The position numbers and the translations under genes were made by a program. Below, piece after piece: positions 8,226 through 16,944 of a stretch of DNA of 64,000 nucleotides. Source of the stretch: UBA7672 sp965279085 (lineage in GTDB: Bacteria > Pseudomonadota > Alphaproteobacteria > Caulobacterales > Hyphomonadaceae). The stretch lies in NCBI GenBank assembly GCA_965279085.1, contig OZ257149.1, positions 806,001 to 870,000 of the forward strand, in the 5' to 3' direction. Within the stretch, counting starts at the first letter, position 1. Every line of letters starts with the position of its first letter. Below the pieces are notes generated by a model that saw nothing but the letters and a program-made list of their open reading frames with translations, did not search any database and had not been told where the DNA came from.

Positions 8226-10592
8226 ATGGTGAACCGCAGGAGCGCGGGCGGCGCTGCCGCATGCGCGATGGCCTTGGCGCTCGCTTTTGCCTGCACAATA
8301 CCGGGTGAACCCGCAGCACCCCCGTCGCAGGCCGCAATCGCGGCCGATGTCGCGAAAGCCTATGATTCGAGCGAATGGAAATACTGGGGCGGCGACAGTG
8401 GGCAGACGCGCTATGCGCCGCTGAACCAGATCAATCTCGGCAACGTTAACCGGCTGAAGATCGCCTGGCGCTGGACCGCCGACATGGCGGGCGGCCCGGA
8501 ATCCTCCAACTACAAATCCACGCCACTCCTGGATGACGGCGTGCTCTACGTTCCGTGGCTCAACCACGGCATGGCCGCGATCGACGCTGGATCCGGCAAG
8601 ACGTTGTGGACCTTCGAGCCCCAGCCCGCCGACATCGGCGGCCGCGGGGCGTCGCTCGTCCTGCGCTCCCTCGCCTACTGGACAGATGGCAAAGAGAAGC
8701 GCGTTTTCCACAACTCCGGTGACGGCCGCCTCATCGCGGTCGATGGAAAGACAGGCAAGGCCGCCGCCGGCTTCGGCAAGAATGGCTGGGTTGATCTCCG
8801 CCCTGGCATCACCGACGGCACGCCTGTCACCGACGTGGGCTCCGTCTCGCCCGCAATTGTCGTCGGCGACGTTATCGTCGTGCAGACCATCCCCGGCGGC
8901 GCCCGCAACAAGGAATCCGCCCCCGGTCACATCCGCGGCTTCGATGTGAAGACCGGCGAACTCAAGTGGACCTTCCATATGGTCCCCCGCAAGGGCGAGT
9001 TCGGTTACGACAGCTGGGAGAACGGCGCGGCCGACTATGTCGGCAACTCCGGCACCTGGACTATGATGAGCGCCGACACCGAGCGCGGCCTCGTCTACGT
9101 CTCCGGCGATACACCCTCGAACGACTTCTACGGCGGGGAGCGTCTGGGCGACGGCCTGTTCGCGGAAAGCGTCGTCTGCATCGACACGAAGACCGGCAAG
9201 CGCGTCTGGCACTTCCAGACCGTGCACCACGGCGTCTGGGACTACGACATTCCCGCCGCGCCGATCCTCCACGACATCATCAAGGACGGCAAACGCATCC
9301 CCGTCGCCACCGTGCTCACCAAGCAGAGCAACGTCTTCGTCTTCAACCGCGTGACGGGCGAGCCGATCTGGCCGATCGAGGAGCGGGCCGTGCCCGCCTC
9401 GCAGATCCCCGGGGAGAAGCTGTCACCGACACAGCCCTTCCCCACGAAGCCCCTGCCCCTCTCCAAGCAGGGCTATGACGAAAACGACCTGATCGATTTC
9501 ACGCCCGCGCTCCGCAAGGAAGCGGTCGAGATCATGTCGAAATACGCCAAGGGCCCGATCTACGAACCCCTCGTCGACGTCAAGAAGACCGGCCTGCGCG
9601 GCACCTGGATCTATCCGGGCTATGGCGGCGGACCGAACTGGAATGGCGGATCGTTCGATCCCGACACCGGCGCGCTCTATGTTCCGATCCGCCACAAACC
9701 CAACGCCGCCGGCCTCGCGCCGGGCGACCCGACGCGCACCAACATGGGCTACACCCAGTCCGGCAACCACGTGGTCAGCGGGCCGCGCGGCCTGCCCATC
9801 CTGAAGCCGCCCTACAGCGAAGTCGTCACGCTCAACATGAACTCAGGCGACCACATGTGGCGCATCCCGCTCGGCAAGCCTGGACCGTCCATCCGCAACA
9901 ACACCGCCATCTCCGAACTTAATCTCGACTGGGATGCGATGGGCGATTTCGATATCCGGCCCAGCCCCCTGCTGACCAAGGAAGTCCTGTTCCTCGGCGC
10001 ATCCGGCAACCTCGCCGGCGGCACGGGCAGCCCGGCTTTCCGCGCCTATGACAAGACCAACGGCAAGGCCGTGTGGGAGATGGATCTGCCATCGCTCGTC
10101 TCTGGCGCCCCCATGACCTATGAGCTGAACGGACGCCAGTACATCGTCGTGGCCGTCTCGGCGCGCGGCAAGCCGGCCGAAATGATCGCCCTCACGCTCG
10201 ACGGCGTCAGCGAGAACGGCGCGGCGCCTGCCGGCGGCGTTCCAGTCGCAGCCGCTCCGCCTTCGACGCGTGCAGCCGCACTGGCTATCTCCGCAACGCC
10301 GGAAGAGCTGGCTCTCGGCAAGACGAAGTTCGACCAGATGTGCGTCGTCTGTCACGGCGTCGACGGCAGGGGCGGCACCGCTGTCGGCGCGCCGCCGGTC
10401 AACAATCGCACGGACTTCGCCAACATCGCTCGCGTCACCGCTCAGGGACAGGGTGAGATGCCAGCCCTCGGCAGCGCACTCTCACCAGCCGAGATCGAGG
10501 CAATCGCCAAGCACGTGGTGAAGACCCTCGGTCCGCAGCAGCGCCCGGCAGGCGGCTCCCGCCCGCCCGGCCCGCCGCCAGAGGAAGACTAG
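8226..10592 (+). CDS. PQQ-dependent dehydrogenase fused to cytochrome c domain
   Basis: This periplasmic quinoprotein has about 788 residues from the ATG at 8226, which is preceded by GGGAGGAGAG; an earlier in-frame ATG at 8196 is less likely. The leader ends in ALALAFAC with C23, so it may be a lipoprotein. A beta-propeller domain with repeated GxLxAxDxxTGKxxW blades follows (about 40-670), then a low-complexity linker and a cytochrome c domain with haem site CVVCH (706-710). It should oxidise an alcohol or sugar and pass electrons through its own haem to the respiratory chain. No pqq biosynthesis genes are in the window. The substrate is unknown. Confidence 0.87.
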   Translation: MVNRRSAGGAAACAMALALAFACTIPGEPAAPPSQAAIAADVAKAYDSSEWKYWGGDSGQTRYAPLNQINLGNVNRLKIAWRWTADMAGGPESSNYKSTPLLDDGVLYVPWLNHGMAAIDAGSGKTLWTFEPQPADIGGRGASLVLRSLAYWTDGKEKRVFHNSGDGRLIAVDGKTGKAAAGFGKNGWVDLRPGITDGTPVTDVGSVSPAIVVGDVIVVQTIPGGARNKESAPGHIRGFDVKTGELKWTFHMVPRKGEFGYDSWENGAADYVGNSGTWTMMSADTERGLVYVSGDTPSNDFYGGERLGDGLFAESVVCIDTKTGKRVWHFQTVHHGVWDYDIPAAPILHDIIKDGKRIPVATVLTKQSNVFVFNRVTGEPIWPIEERAVPASQIPGEKLSPTQPFPTKPLPLSKQGYDENDLIDFTPALRKEAVEIMSKYAKGPIYEPLVDVKKTGLRGTWIYPGYGGGPNWNGGSFDPDTGALYVPIRHKPNAAGLAPGDPTRTNMGYTQSGNHVVSGPRGLPILKPPYSEVVTLNMNSGDHMWRIPLGKPGPSIRNNTAISELNLDWDAMGDFDIRPSPLLTKEVLFLGASGNLAGGTGSPAFRAYDKTNGKAVWEMDLPSLVSGAPMTYELNGRQYIVVAVSARGKPAEMIALTLDGVSENGAAPAGGVPVAAAPPSTRAAALAISATPEELALGKTKFDQMCVVCHGVDGRGGTAVGAPPVNNRTDFANIARVTAQGQGEMPALGSALSPAEIEAIAKHVVKTLGPQQRPAGGSRPPGPPPEED

Positions 10593-10636
10593 CCGGAGGC
10601 TGGGAAAGCGCTGAAAACAACGATGATCGCGGCCTG

Positions 10637-10665
10637 TTGCCCCTTAGGGCCGAGGCGCCTATAAG
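10637..10665 (+). promoter_or_regulatory. Sigma70-like promoter for tRNA-Pro
   Basis: TTGCCC (10637-10642) and TATAAG (10660-10665) are separated by 17 bases, which is ideal spacing, and the mature tRNA starts 17 bases downstream of the -10 box. Assigned by eye from consensus and position. Confidence 0.6.
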
Positions 10666-10681
10666 GGCGCTCCTGAATTGG

Positions 10682-10759
10682 CGGAGCGTGGCGCAGCCCG
10701 GTTAGCGCACTAGTCTGGGGGACTAGGGGTCGTGGGTTCGAATCCCGCCGCTCCGACCA
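10682..10759 (+). tRNA. tRNA-Pro (anticodon GGG)
   Basis: A complete cloverleaf is visible: acceptor CGGAGCG/CGCTCCG, D stem GCGC/GCGC, anticodon stem CTAGT/ACTAG with loop CTGGGGG reading GGG, T stem GTGGG/CCCGC with GTTCGAAT, discriminator A and encoded CCA. It has 78 bases with a ten-base D loop. Confidence 0.95.
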
Positions 10760-10780
10760 TTTCAGCGCTCGTCTTGGTAA

Positions 10781-10856
10781 GGGCGGTTAGCTCAGCTGGC
10801 AGAGCGCCTGCTTTACACGCAGGATGTCGGCGGTTCGATCCCGTCACCGCCCACCA
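10781..10856 (+). tRNA. tRNA-Val (anticodon TAC)
   Basis: A complete cloverleaf: acceptor GGGCGGT/ACCGCCC, anticodon stem CCTGC/GCAGG with loop TTTACAC reading TAC, T arm with GGTTCGATC, and encoded CCA. It lies 21 bases after tRNA-Pro and is probably cotranscribed with it. Confidence 0.95.
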
Positions 10857-10924
10857 GCCTTCGCGAACTTCGTTCGCTACGGCTCAGCAAGCCCAGATCC
10901 ATCAAGCGAAGTTCGCGAAGGCTG
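10855..10924. repeat. Perfect 18-base inverted repeat directly after tRNA-Val
   Basis: The arms 10855-10872 (CAGCCTTCGCGAACTTCG) and 10907-10924 are exact reverse complements separated by 34 bases. The left arm begins with the last two bases of the tRNA CCA end. No T-run follows on the plus strand, so a simple intrinsic terminator is not obvious. It may be a palindromic repeat element or a tRNA 3' processing or termination structure. Confidence 0.75.
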
Positions 10925-10963
10925 CCACGTCGAAGCCCGCAGGGCGTAGACGGGCGCTTTTGG

Positions 10964-11533
10964 CTACGCCGCCGTCCGCACTGCATCCAGGCGCGATTTG
11001 AGATTGGTGAGGTCGCTCAGCAGCGACTCCAGTCGATCGCGGGCGGCGGTGTTCTCGGCAACTTCCGGTGCGCGGAAATCGCCGCGCTCCACGGCGTCGC
11101 GCACAGCTTCCTGAAGCTCGCGCACGGAGGCGCCGGTGGCCGGAACCATCATCTCTTCAGCCCCTTCGATCTCGATGCCGGCAGCTGCCCCCAGCTGGTC
11201 TCCGGCGTCGCCGTCCACGACTTTCCCATCAATGACCTTGAGGGCGCCGCGAATGGTCAGTCCCTGCACGTGCAGGAGATTCTGGAGCCGGCGCAACAGC
11301 TCCATGTCGTCCGGTCGGTAAAAGCGGCGCCCGTCCGGGCGCTTCATCGGGCGCAGGTTGTCGAATTTCGTTTCCCAGAACCGCAGGACGTGGGTTTTGA
11401 GGCCGAGTTCCGCCGCCGCCTCGCCGATCGTGCGGAACGCGTCCGCCGATTTGTCGCAGCCAGCATCTTGCCGAAGTTGGGGGGAGTCAGATTCCGAGTC
11501 CAACGCCACTGCGGCCTGCGATGCGGTGGTCAT
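10964..11533 (-). CDS. MerR family transcriptional regulator
   Basis: The 189-residue protein has a MerR helix-turn-helix at about residues 34-100 (FRTIGEAAAELGLKTHVLRFWE, shown here only as motif end points FRTIG to RFWE, then RFYRPDDMELL). A linker and a coiled-coil-prone C-terminus follow (about 150-187). No metal-binding cysteines are present in the C-terminal part, so it is not a typical metal sensor. Its ATG overlaps the ihfA stop by one base (TGATG). This ihfA-merR pairing downstream of plsX-fabH is widely conserved in Alphaproteobacteria, which suggests a housekeeping role; its targets are not known. Confidence 0.85.
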   Translation of the reverse strand: MTTASQAAVALDSESDSPQLRQDAGCDKSADAFRTIGEAAAELGLKTHVLRFWETKFDNLRPMKRPDGRRFYRPDDMELLRRLQNLLHVQGLTIRGALKVIDGKVVDGDAGDQLGAAAGIEIEGAEEMMVPATGASVRELQEAVRDAVERGDFRAPEVAENTAARDRLESLLSDLTNLKSRLDAVRTAA

Positions 11534-11844
11534 CAGTCTCTCCGGGCGCTCTGTGCAGCTTCGACCCTCTGACGCAGAAGCGGAGAAGGCTTGAACGACA
11601 CCACCCGTCTTGCCGAGATTGCTGCCTCTTCGCCGGTCTTCGGATTGCGACCGACGCGGGCCTTCTTGCGGCGCACCACGAAATTGCCGAAGCGGGCGAA
11701 CTTCACGTCCTCATCGCGCTCGAGTTCCACGCACACCAGCTCGAGCACACGCTCGAGGAAGTTGCTGGAATCCTGCTTCGTCAGCCCGACCTTCTGGACA
11801 AGGCGGTCGACGATGTCTGCGCGAGTGAGTGTGTTCTCCGGCAC
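11533..11844 (-). CDS. ihfA: Integration host factor subunit alpha
   Basis: The 103-residue protein is a full-length IHF/HU family member, with LTRADIVDRLVQKVGLTK at the N-terminus and the DNA-intercalating arm RVGRNPKTGEE that contains the key proline. The length and the FGNFVVRRKKAR core favour IhfA over HU. It bends DNA at specific sites as a heterodimer with IhfB, whose gene is not in this window. It sits in the order plsX-fabH-ihfA-merR and is coupled to merR by a one-base overlap. Confidence 0.93.
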   Translation of the reverse strand: MPENTLTRADIVDRLVQKVGLTKQDSSNFLERVLELVCVELERDEDVKFARFGNFVVRRKKARVGRNPKTGEEAAISARRVVSFKPSPLLRQRVEAAQSARRD

Positions 11845-11980
11845 CAGGCGTCTCCTTGGTGAAGAGGGGAGACTAACTTGAGCCGATTCGGATGTTAAGG
11901 GGGCCTTCCCTCAAATACCGAACAATTTCATTCGTTTACACCTTGTTAGGGTGTGCGGCAGGCATGCAAGCATCTGCGGA

Positions 11981-12955
11981 TTACATGCGGATAAGCGCCG
12001 AACCCCATGTCAGGCCGCCGCCGATCGCTTCGATCAGCACGAGATCGCCCTGCTTGATGCGACCGTCATTGACGGCCTCGGCGAGCGCCAGCGGCACGGA
12101 AGCGGCGGATGTGTTGCCATGATCGGCGACGGTGGAGACCACTTTGGCCTCGTCGAGGCCGAGCCTTTCGGCAACCGCGGAGAGGATGCGCTGGTTGGCC
12201 TGGTGAGGCACGAACCAGTCGATGTCCTCGATACCGAGGCCGGCGTCCTTCGTCGCCGCACGCACGCTGTCCGAGATCTTGCCCACGGCGTGCTTGAACA
12301 CCTGGCTGCCCTGCATCCGCAGGTGGCCAACTGTCTTCGTCGTCGATGGCCCGCCATCAACGTAGAGCAGATCGCGATACTGTCCATCGGAACGCAGGTG
12401 AACGCCTTTCACCCCGCGATCACCCGCCTTGGACTTCTCCTGCCGTTCCAGCACGACCGCGCCCGCGCCGTCGCCGAACAGCACGCACGTCGCGCGATCA
12501 GACCAGTCGAGGATACGCGAGAACGTCTCCGCGCCGATGACGAGCGCACGCTCGAACTGGCCGCGCACGAGGAAGTTGTCGGCGGTGGCAGTCGCGTAGA
12601 CGAAACCGGTGCACACGGCCTGCAGGTCGAACGCCGCGCCGCGCTTGATGCCGAGCTTGTGCTGCACCACTGTCGCCGTCGCCGGGAACGTGTAGTCCGG
12701 CGTCGCCGTCGCCATCACGATCAGGTCGATGTCATCCGGACCAACGCCCGCTGCATCCATAGCCCGCTTGGCCGCGATGGCGCCAAGGTCGGATGTCGTC
12801 TGTCCGTCCGCAGCGATGTGGCGTTTCTTGATGCCGGTGCGCGCGGTGATCCACTCGTCGGTCGTATCGACCATCCTGGCGAGGTCGTCATTGGTCAGCA
12901 CCTTCTCGGGAAGGTACCCGCCAACGCCGCGTACAACCGATGCGTATTCACTCAC
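11981..12955 (-). CDS. fabH: Beta-ketoacyl-ACP synthase III
   Basis: The 324-residue enzyme condenses acetyl-CoA or another acyl-CoA with malonyl-ACP to start fatty acid synthesis. The catalytic triad is visible: C115 in DLQAVCTGFVYA, H251 in WFVPHQANQR and N281 in DHGNTSAAS. Length and motifs match standard FabH. It lies 42 bases downstream of plsX, the usual arrangement linking fatty acid initiation and phospholipid synthesis. Confidence 0.95.
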   Translation of the reverse strand: MSEYASVVRGVGGYLPEKVLTNDDLARMVDTTDEWITARTGIKKRHIAADGQTTSDLGAIAAKRAMDAAGVGPDDIDLIVMATATPDYTFPATATVVQHKLGIKRGAAFDLQAVCTGFVYATATADNFLVRGQFERALVIGAETFSRILDWSDRATCVLFGDGAGAVVLERQEKSKAGDRGVKGVHLRSDGQYRDLLYVDGGPSTTKTVGHLRMQGSQVFKHAVGKISDSVRAATKDAGLGIEDIDWFVPHQANQRILSAVAERLGLDEAKVVSTVADHGNTSAASVPLALAEAVNDGRIKQGDLVLIEAIGGGLTWGSALIRM

Positions 12956-12997
12956 GACAACGCCTCGTCACTTCCAATGCCGGTGGGCATGATACAC

Positions 12998-14074
12998 TTA
13001 CTTGGCCGCTTCAGGGGCTGGCGCAGCAGCAGCGGCGGTGGCAGCTGCCGCCGCCATGCTCTCCGAAAGCCGCCTGATATTCGTCTCGACCTCTTCGCGG
13101 AAATGGCTCTCGCCCATATTCGCCGCCACCGAGATCGCCTGCGCGAAGCCGACGACGTCCGTGCCGCCATGGCTCTTCACGACCACGCCATTGAGCCCCA
13201 GGAACACCGCGCCGTTCACCTTGCTCGGGTCGAGCTTCGCCCGGAACTTCTTCAGCGCCGGCATGGCCAACATCGCGCCGAGCATGGCAATGGGGCCCGA
13301 CTTGAAGGCGTCCTTCAGCATGTCGTTGACCATCTTGGCGATGCCTTCCGCCGTCTTCAGCGCGACGTTGCCCGTGAAGCCGTCGGTGACCACTACGTCG
13401 ATCTCGCCATAGCCAATCTTGTCAGCCTCGACGTAGCCACGGAAATCCATTGGCAGGTTCGAGGCGCGCAGAAGTCGCGAGGCCTCGCGGATCGACTCGT
13501 GACCCTTCAGCTCTTCGGTGCCGATGTTCAGAAGCGCCACGCGCGGGTTCGCCACGCCGTTCACGACGCGCGAGAATGCCTGGCCCATGATCGCGAACTC
13601 GACCAGCTGTTCCGCAGTCGCCGCGATGTCGGCGCCGAGGTCCAGCATGGCGCACGGGCCCGACCGCGTCGGCCAGCTCGCCGCCAGCGCCGGGCGCTCC
13701 ACACCGTCAACCTTGCGCAGGATGAACATGGCCTGCGCCATCAGCGCGCCCGTGTTGCCGGCTGAAACAGCGGCCATTGCCTCGCCGTTCTTCACGGCCT
13801 CGATGGCGTTCCACATCGACGAGCCCTTGCCCCGGCGCATGGCCTCGCTGGGCTTGGCGTCCATCGCGATCTTCTTGTCGGTGTGACGGATCTCGGTGCG
13901 CGGCGCCGCCGACGGCGCCTTTGCGAGCAGCGCCTTCAGCTGCGCCTCGTCGCCATGGAGCATGAAATGCAGGTCGGCCCGGCGCTGGGCGAACAGCTCC
14001 AGCCCCTCGATGACGACGCCGGGCGCGTTGTCGCCGCCCATCCCGTCGATGGATATGATCTTCCGATCCGCCAT
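12998..14074 (-). CDS. plsX: Phosphate acyltransferase PlsX
   Basis: The 358-residue peripheral membrane enzyme makes acyl-phosphate from acyl-ACP for phospholipid synthesis. It opens with ISIDGMGGDNAPGVVIEG, the PlsX hallmark, and has ASWPTRSGPCAMLDLGAD and NIGTEELKGHE in the middle. The last 25 residues are an Ala/Pro-rich tail that does not belong to the core domain. No rpmF lies upstream in this window; the preceding gene encodes the bc1 chaperone. Confidence 0.94.
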   Translation of the reverse strand: MADRKIISIDGMGGDNAPGVVIEGLELFAQRRADLHFMLHGDEAQLKALLAKAPSAAPRTEIRHTDKKIAMDAKPSEAMRRGKGSSMWNAIEAVKNGEAMAAVSAGNTGALMAQAMFILRKVDGVERPALAASWPTRSGPCAMLDLGADIAATAEQLVEFAIMGQAFSRVVNGVANPRVALLNIGTEELKGHESIREASRLLRASNLPMDFRGYVEADKIGYGEIDVVVTDGFTGNVALKTAEGIAKMVNDMLKDAFKSGPIAMLGAMLAMPALKKFRAKLDPSKVNGAVFLGLNGVVVKSHGGTDVVGFAQAISVAANMGESHFREEVETNIRRLSESMAAAAATAAAAAPAPEAAK

Positions 14075-14226
14075 TTCGCCGAAGCGCTCCAGGCATGGCG
14101 CTTACCGAGCGGAATCAACCCGGTCCAACCATGATTCAAGGCTCTAATAGCACGAGCGGTGGGAGGTAACAGGCCCCGGCCAGCCCGTCGCTGCGACAAG
14201 GTCATCCGCTGAAAAATAGCAGCTTT

Positions 14227-14754
14227 TCAGGGCAGGCGCGGCCAGTTGACCTCGCCCTGCATCAGCTGCTCGTCGGTGTGACGCTTCAGCGTGTCCTCGA
14301 CCAGCCGGACATACCGGGTGAAGCGATCCGCTTCCGTGTCGCTGAGCCCCAGATTGCGCATCAGCGCGTGCGGCAGTTCCAGCTCCGGCGCGCCGGCCGC
14401 CATCGCGTCATCATACGCCTTGGCCCGGCCGTAGAAGGCCTCGCCCATCTTGCGGATCTTCTTGCCGACGCTGAGATCTCCGGTGCCGATATCCCGCAAC
14501 GCCTCGTCGAAACCGTCGAACAGGGCGTCGAACACGTCCTGCGACAGCGCCTTGCCAGTCGCCCCCGTCGTCCGCAGTCGCCGGAACATCAGCGCCGCGT
14601 GCAGCGAGGTCATCTCGAAACGGCCGGAAAAATTGTCGCGGGCGCCGCCATCATAATAGAAATCCGGCCGTAGCGCCTGGTCCTGGATGGACCGGTGCAG
14701 CCGGTCCACCGCCCAGCGATTCTTCTTCGACTGAAACCAGTTGCCCAGCGCCAT
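14227..14754 (-). CDS. Ubiquinol-cytochrome c chaperone (CBP3-like)
   Basis: The 175-residue protein matches the ubiquinol-cytochrome c chaperone family, with LHRSIQDQALRPDFYYDGG near the N-terminus, FEMTSLHAALMFRRLR and a helical remainder. Mitochondrial CBP3 assists cytochrome b assembly into complex III, and the bacterial homologue is assumed to do likewise. It is divergent from bamE and upstream of plsX, a conserved alphaproteobacterial order. Confidence 0.86.
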   Translation of the reverse strand: MALGNWFQSKKNRWAVDRLHRSIQDQALRPDFYYDGGARDNFSGRFEMTSLHAALMFRRLRTTGATGKALSQDVFDALFDGFDEALRDIGTGDLSVGKKIRKMGEAFYGRAKAYDDAMAAGAPELELPHALMRNLGLSDTEADRFTRYVRLVEDTLKRHTDEQLMQGEVNWPRLP

Positions 14755-14928
14755 GTCTGCCTCTCAAGGCTCTCAGAGGCCGCCCTCGCCTCCCAAGGCG
14801 CGGGACACTATCAGGGTTCCCCTATCTGGAAAGCGGCCCGTCTGCCCAAAAAAAGACCTGATGTCCCTCAGCCTTGCCAAGTCGGCGGGCCTGCCTGTAG
14901 CTAGCCGCAATTATCGGAGTTTTCGTTC

Positions 14929-15471
14929 ATGGCCCTGCGCCGCCTCGCCCTTGCCGGACTTGCCGCCGCGGTCCTCGGCGCCGGCGCCTGCACCGCCACG
15001 CGCGACTTCCACGGCTATGTTCCTGATCAGGCCCTGCCCGAAGACGTGAAGCCCGCGGTCGACACGCGTTCGACCGTTCTCGCGCGCCTTGGCACGCCCT
15101 CGACCACGTCGCTCTTCGACAAGCCCAACGCGCCCGGCGCGCAGGCCGTCTCGCAGCAAGGCAAGGAAAAGCTCTGGGTCTACATGTCGTCGGTGCGCGA
15201 GCGCCTGACGTTCTACTATCCGAAGGTCGTCTCGCGTCACATCATCGCCGTCCAGTTCGACGATGACGATGTCGTCTCAGACGTGCTGGTCTACGACACC
15301 GAGGATGGCCGCGTGGTCGATTACAACTCGCGCGTCACGCCGACGCGTGGCCGCGAACTCGGCATCTTGGAACAGCTGTTCGGTACGCTGGGCAGCCTGC
15401 GCAACCAGATCCCGGGCATGGAAAACCAGGACAACCGCCAGCCTGGCGACAACCCCGGTCGCCCCGACTAG
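14929..15471 (+). CDS. bamE: Outer membrane assembly lipoprotein BamE (SmpA/OmlA)
   Basis: The 180-residue protein has a lipoprotein leader ending LGAGAC with C21 as the acylation site, followed by a BamE fold. Signature elements are TRSTVLARLGTPSTTS and WVYMSSVRERLTFYYPKVV. It is a subunit of the BAM complex that inserts beta-barrel proteins into the outer membrane. The C-terminus (about 140-180) extends beyond the domain with a Gln/Asn/Pro-rich tail. Confidence 0.9.
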   Translation: MALRRLALAGLAAAVLGAGACTATRDFHGYVPDQALPEDVKPAVDTRSTVLARLGTPSTTSLFDKPNAPGAQAVSQQGKEKLWVYMSSVRERLTFYYPKVVSRHIIAVQFDDDDVVSDVLVYDTEDGRVVDYNSRVTPTRGRELGILEQLFGTLGSLRNQIPGMENQDNRQPGDNPGRPD

Positions 15472-15483
15472 GCGTTCAGTTCG

Positions 15484-15930
15484 TCAGAACGGCGCTTGGC
15501 TTGCGATCTGCGTGAAGGTCATCTCGATCAGGCCGTCCTTGTCGCCGATGACTTCGTTGGCGGCTTTCAGGCATTCGACTGCCGTCAGCTTCTCGTCGAG
15601 CTTCTTGTAGTTGCCCTTCACGTTGAAACTGGTGCGGTGAGACGCACGGACGATGGCGTCGCGGATAAAGTGCAGCTGCTCGCGATACTTCCACACATCC
15701 TTGCCCGGACCGGCCAGCATGCGGGCCGACACGAACATGTAGTTCTTCAGCTTCCACTTCTCGTCGAAAACGGGAAACACCATCCCGCCAAGGTCGATCG
15801 ACTGCGCCACCTCCGCTTCGCTGGGCGTGCCGCCCTCGGCGCCATGATCCTGGGCATAGGCTACCGGCAACGCCGTCAGCACGGCGGCCATCGAAACGGC
15901 GGTCAGCAATTCGCGGCGGGAGATACGCAT
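15484..15930 (-). CDS. Small exported protein of unknown function with Tat-like leader
   Basis: I do not recognise this 148-residue protein. It begins with a twin-arginine-like leader, SRRELLTAVSMAAV, and a likely cleavage site after PVAYA (about residue 25). The mature part has GGMVFPVFDEKWKLKNYMF and a charged helical second half. The stop is 12 bases from that of bamE, and thiL lies just upstream. The motif run KNYMFVSARMLAG and the position beside thiL may help recognise homologues. Periplasmic location is inferred from the leader. Confidence 0.7.
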   Translation of the reverse strand: MRISRRELLTAVSMAAVLTALPVAYAQDHGAEGGTPSEAEVAQSIDLGGMVFPVFDEKWKLKNYMFVSARMLAGPGKDVWKYREQLHFIRDAIVRASHRTSFNVKGNYKKLDEKLTAVECLKAANEVIGDKDGLIEMTFTQIASQAPF

Positions 15931-15965
15931 GGCGCAACCTTGCCCGCGAATGGTTTAGGCCGCGT

Positions 15966-16940
15966 TTACGATTGGCCGCCCGGCGCCGCCCCGAAATGCC
16001 GCCAGCCCCCGAAACCCTCGAAAACCAACGGCGCGCCGGACGCATCCGTCACCGTCACGCCTTTGCCCGCTTCGACCCGTCCGATGTGCGTGACCGTCTG
16101 GACGGTGCCCTCAATGGCTGCTCGCGCCGAAGCTGGCGCCGTGAACAGCGTCTGGTAATCGTCGCCGCCCGTCAGTAGCGAACGCAGATCAGCCTTGGCG
16201 TTGTCGAGATACATCCGCCCCACCGCGCTCAGCGGAACCTTCGCCGCCTCGATGACGATGGCGACGCCAGACGCCTCCGCCACATGCCCCGCATCCGCAA
16301 CGAGCCCGTCCGACACATCGATGCTGCCATTCGCGTGCTCAGCCACAATATCCGTGAACGCCAGCCTCGGCGGTTCCGGCACGCGATAGCGCGACACCAA
16401 CAGGTTGCGCGCCTCGGATGTCATCGCGCCGAACGCACCCTGCGACGCCTTCAGCCCGAGCCAGCCATCGCCGATCGTGCCGGTCACCCACACATCATCG
16501 CCGGCCTTCGCGCCCGACCGGCGCACTGGCCCTCGCGCACCAACGCGCCCGAGCAACGTAAGCGTCAAAGTCAGCGGCCCATCCGTCGACGTCGTGTCCC
16601 CGCCAACCAGCCCCGCGCCCCAGCGTTCCAGATCCTTGCCCAGCCCGCGCGAGAAGTCGCCGAGCTGCGCCGTATCCCGCCCCTTCGGCCACACCAGCGC
16701 CAGCAGCGCCGCATCCGGCTTGCCGCCCTTCGCGATGATGTCCGACACATTCACGCGCACCAGCTTCTGCGCCACCGTCGCAATCGGGTCGTCAGGCAGG
16801 AAGTGAATGCCCTCGACAATCGCATCCTTGGTCGCGATCAGTCCGGGCGCAATCTCGGCAACGTCGTCACGCAGCCCATCTGCGCCGGGCGAACTTGCGA
16901 GCGGAGCAAAATACCTGCGGATGAGATCGAACTCATCCAT
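15966..16940 (-). CDS. thiL: Thiamine-monophosphate kinase
   Basis: The 324-residue kinase phosphorylates thiamine phosphate to the diphosphate. Visible motifs are LRDDVAEI, VNVSDIIAKGGKPDAAL, VGGDTTSTDGPL and IDVSDGLVADAGHV, which carry the Mg-ATP aspartates. The frame stays open to 17045, but the ATG at 16940 (MDEFDLIRRYF) fits the family N-terminus and avoids overlapping nusB, whose stop is four bases upstream. The nusB-thiL order is common in bacteria. Confidence 0.93.
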   Translation of the reverse strand: MDEFDLIRRYFAPLASSPGADGLRDDVAEIAPGLIATKDAIVEGIHFLPDDPIATVAQKLVRVNVSDIIAKGGKPDAALLALVWPKGRDTAQLGDFSRGLGKDLERWGAGLVGGDTTSTDGPLTLTLTLLGRVGARGPVRRSGAKAGDDVWVTGTIGDGWLGLKASQGAFGAMTSEARNLLVSRYRVPEPPRLAFTDIVAEHANGSIDVSDGLVADAGHVAEASGVAIVIEAAKVPLSAVGRMYLDNAKADLRSLLTGGDDYQTLFTAPASARAAIEGTVQTVTHIGRVEAGKGVTVTDASGAPLVFEGFGGWRHFGAAPGGQS

Positions 16941-16944
16941 GCGT

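Noticed and set aside
10682..10963. Genomic island inserted at the tRNA-Val gene
   Set aside because: The inverted repeat is followed at once by conserved core genes (merR, ihfA, fabH, plsX), and there is no integrase or second tRNA 3' end copy.
11937..11956. Short hairpin ACACC/GGTGT between ihfA and fabH
   Set aside because: The stem is only five base pairs, and no T-run or gene-end position supports termination.
11951..13765. 604-codon plus-strand frame
   Set aside because: It is antisense to fabH and plsX, both with complete catalytic motifs, and shows the His/Arg-rich composition of a shadow frame.
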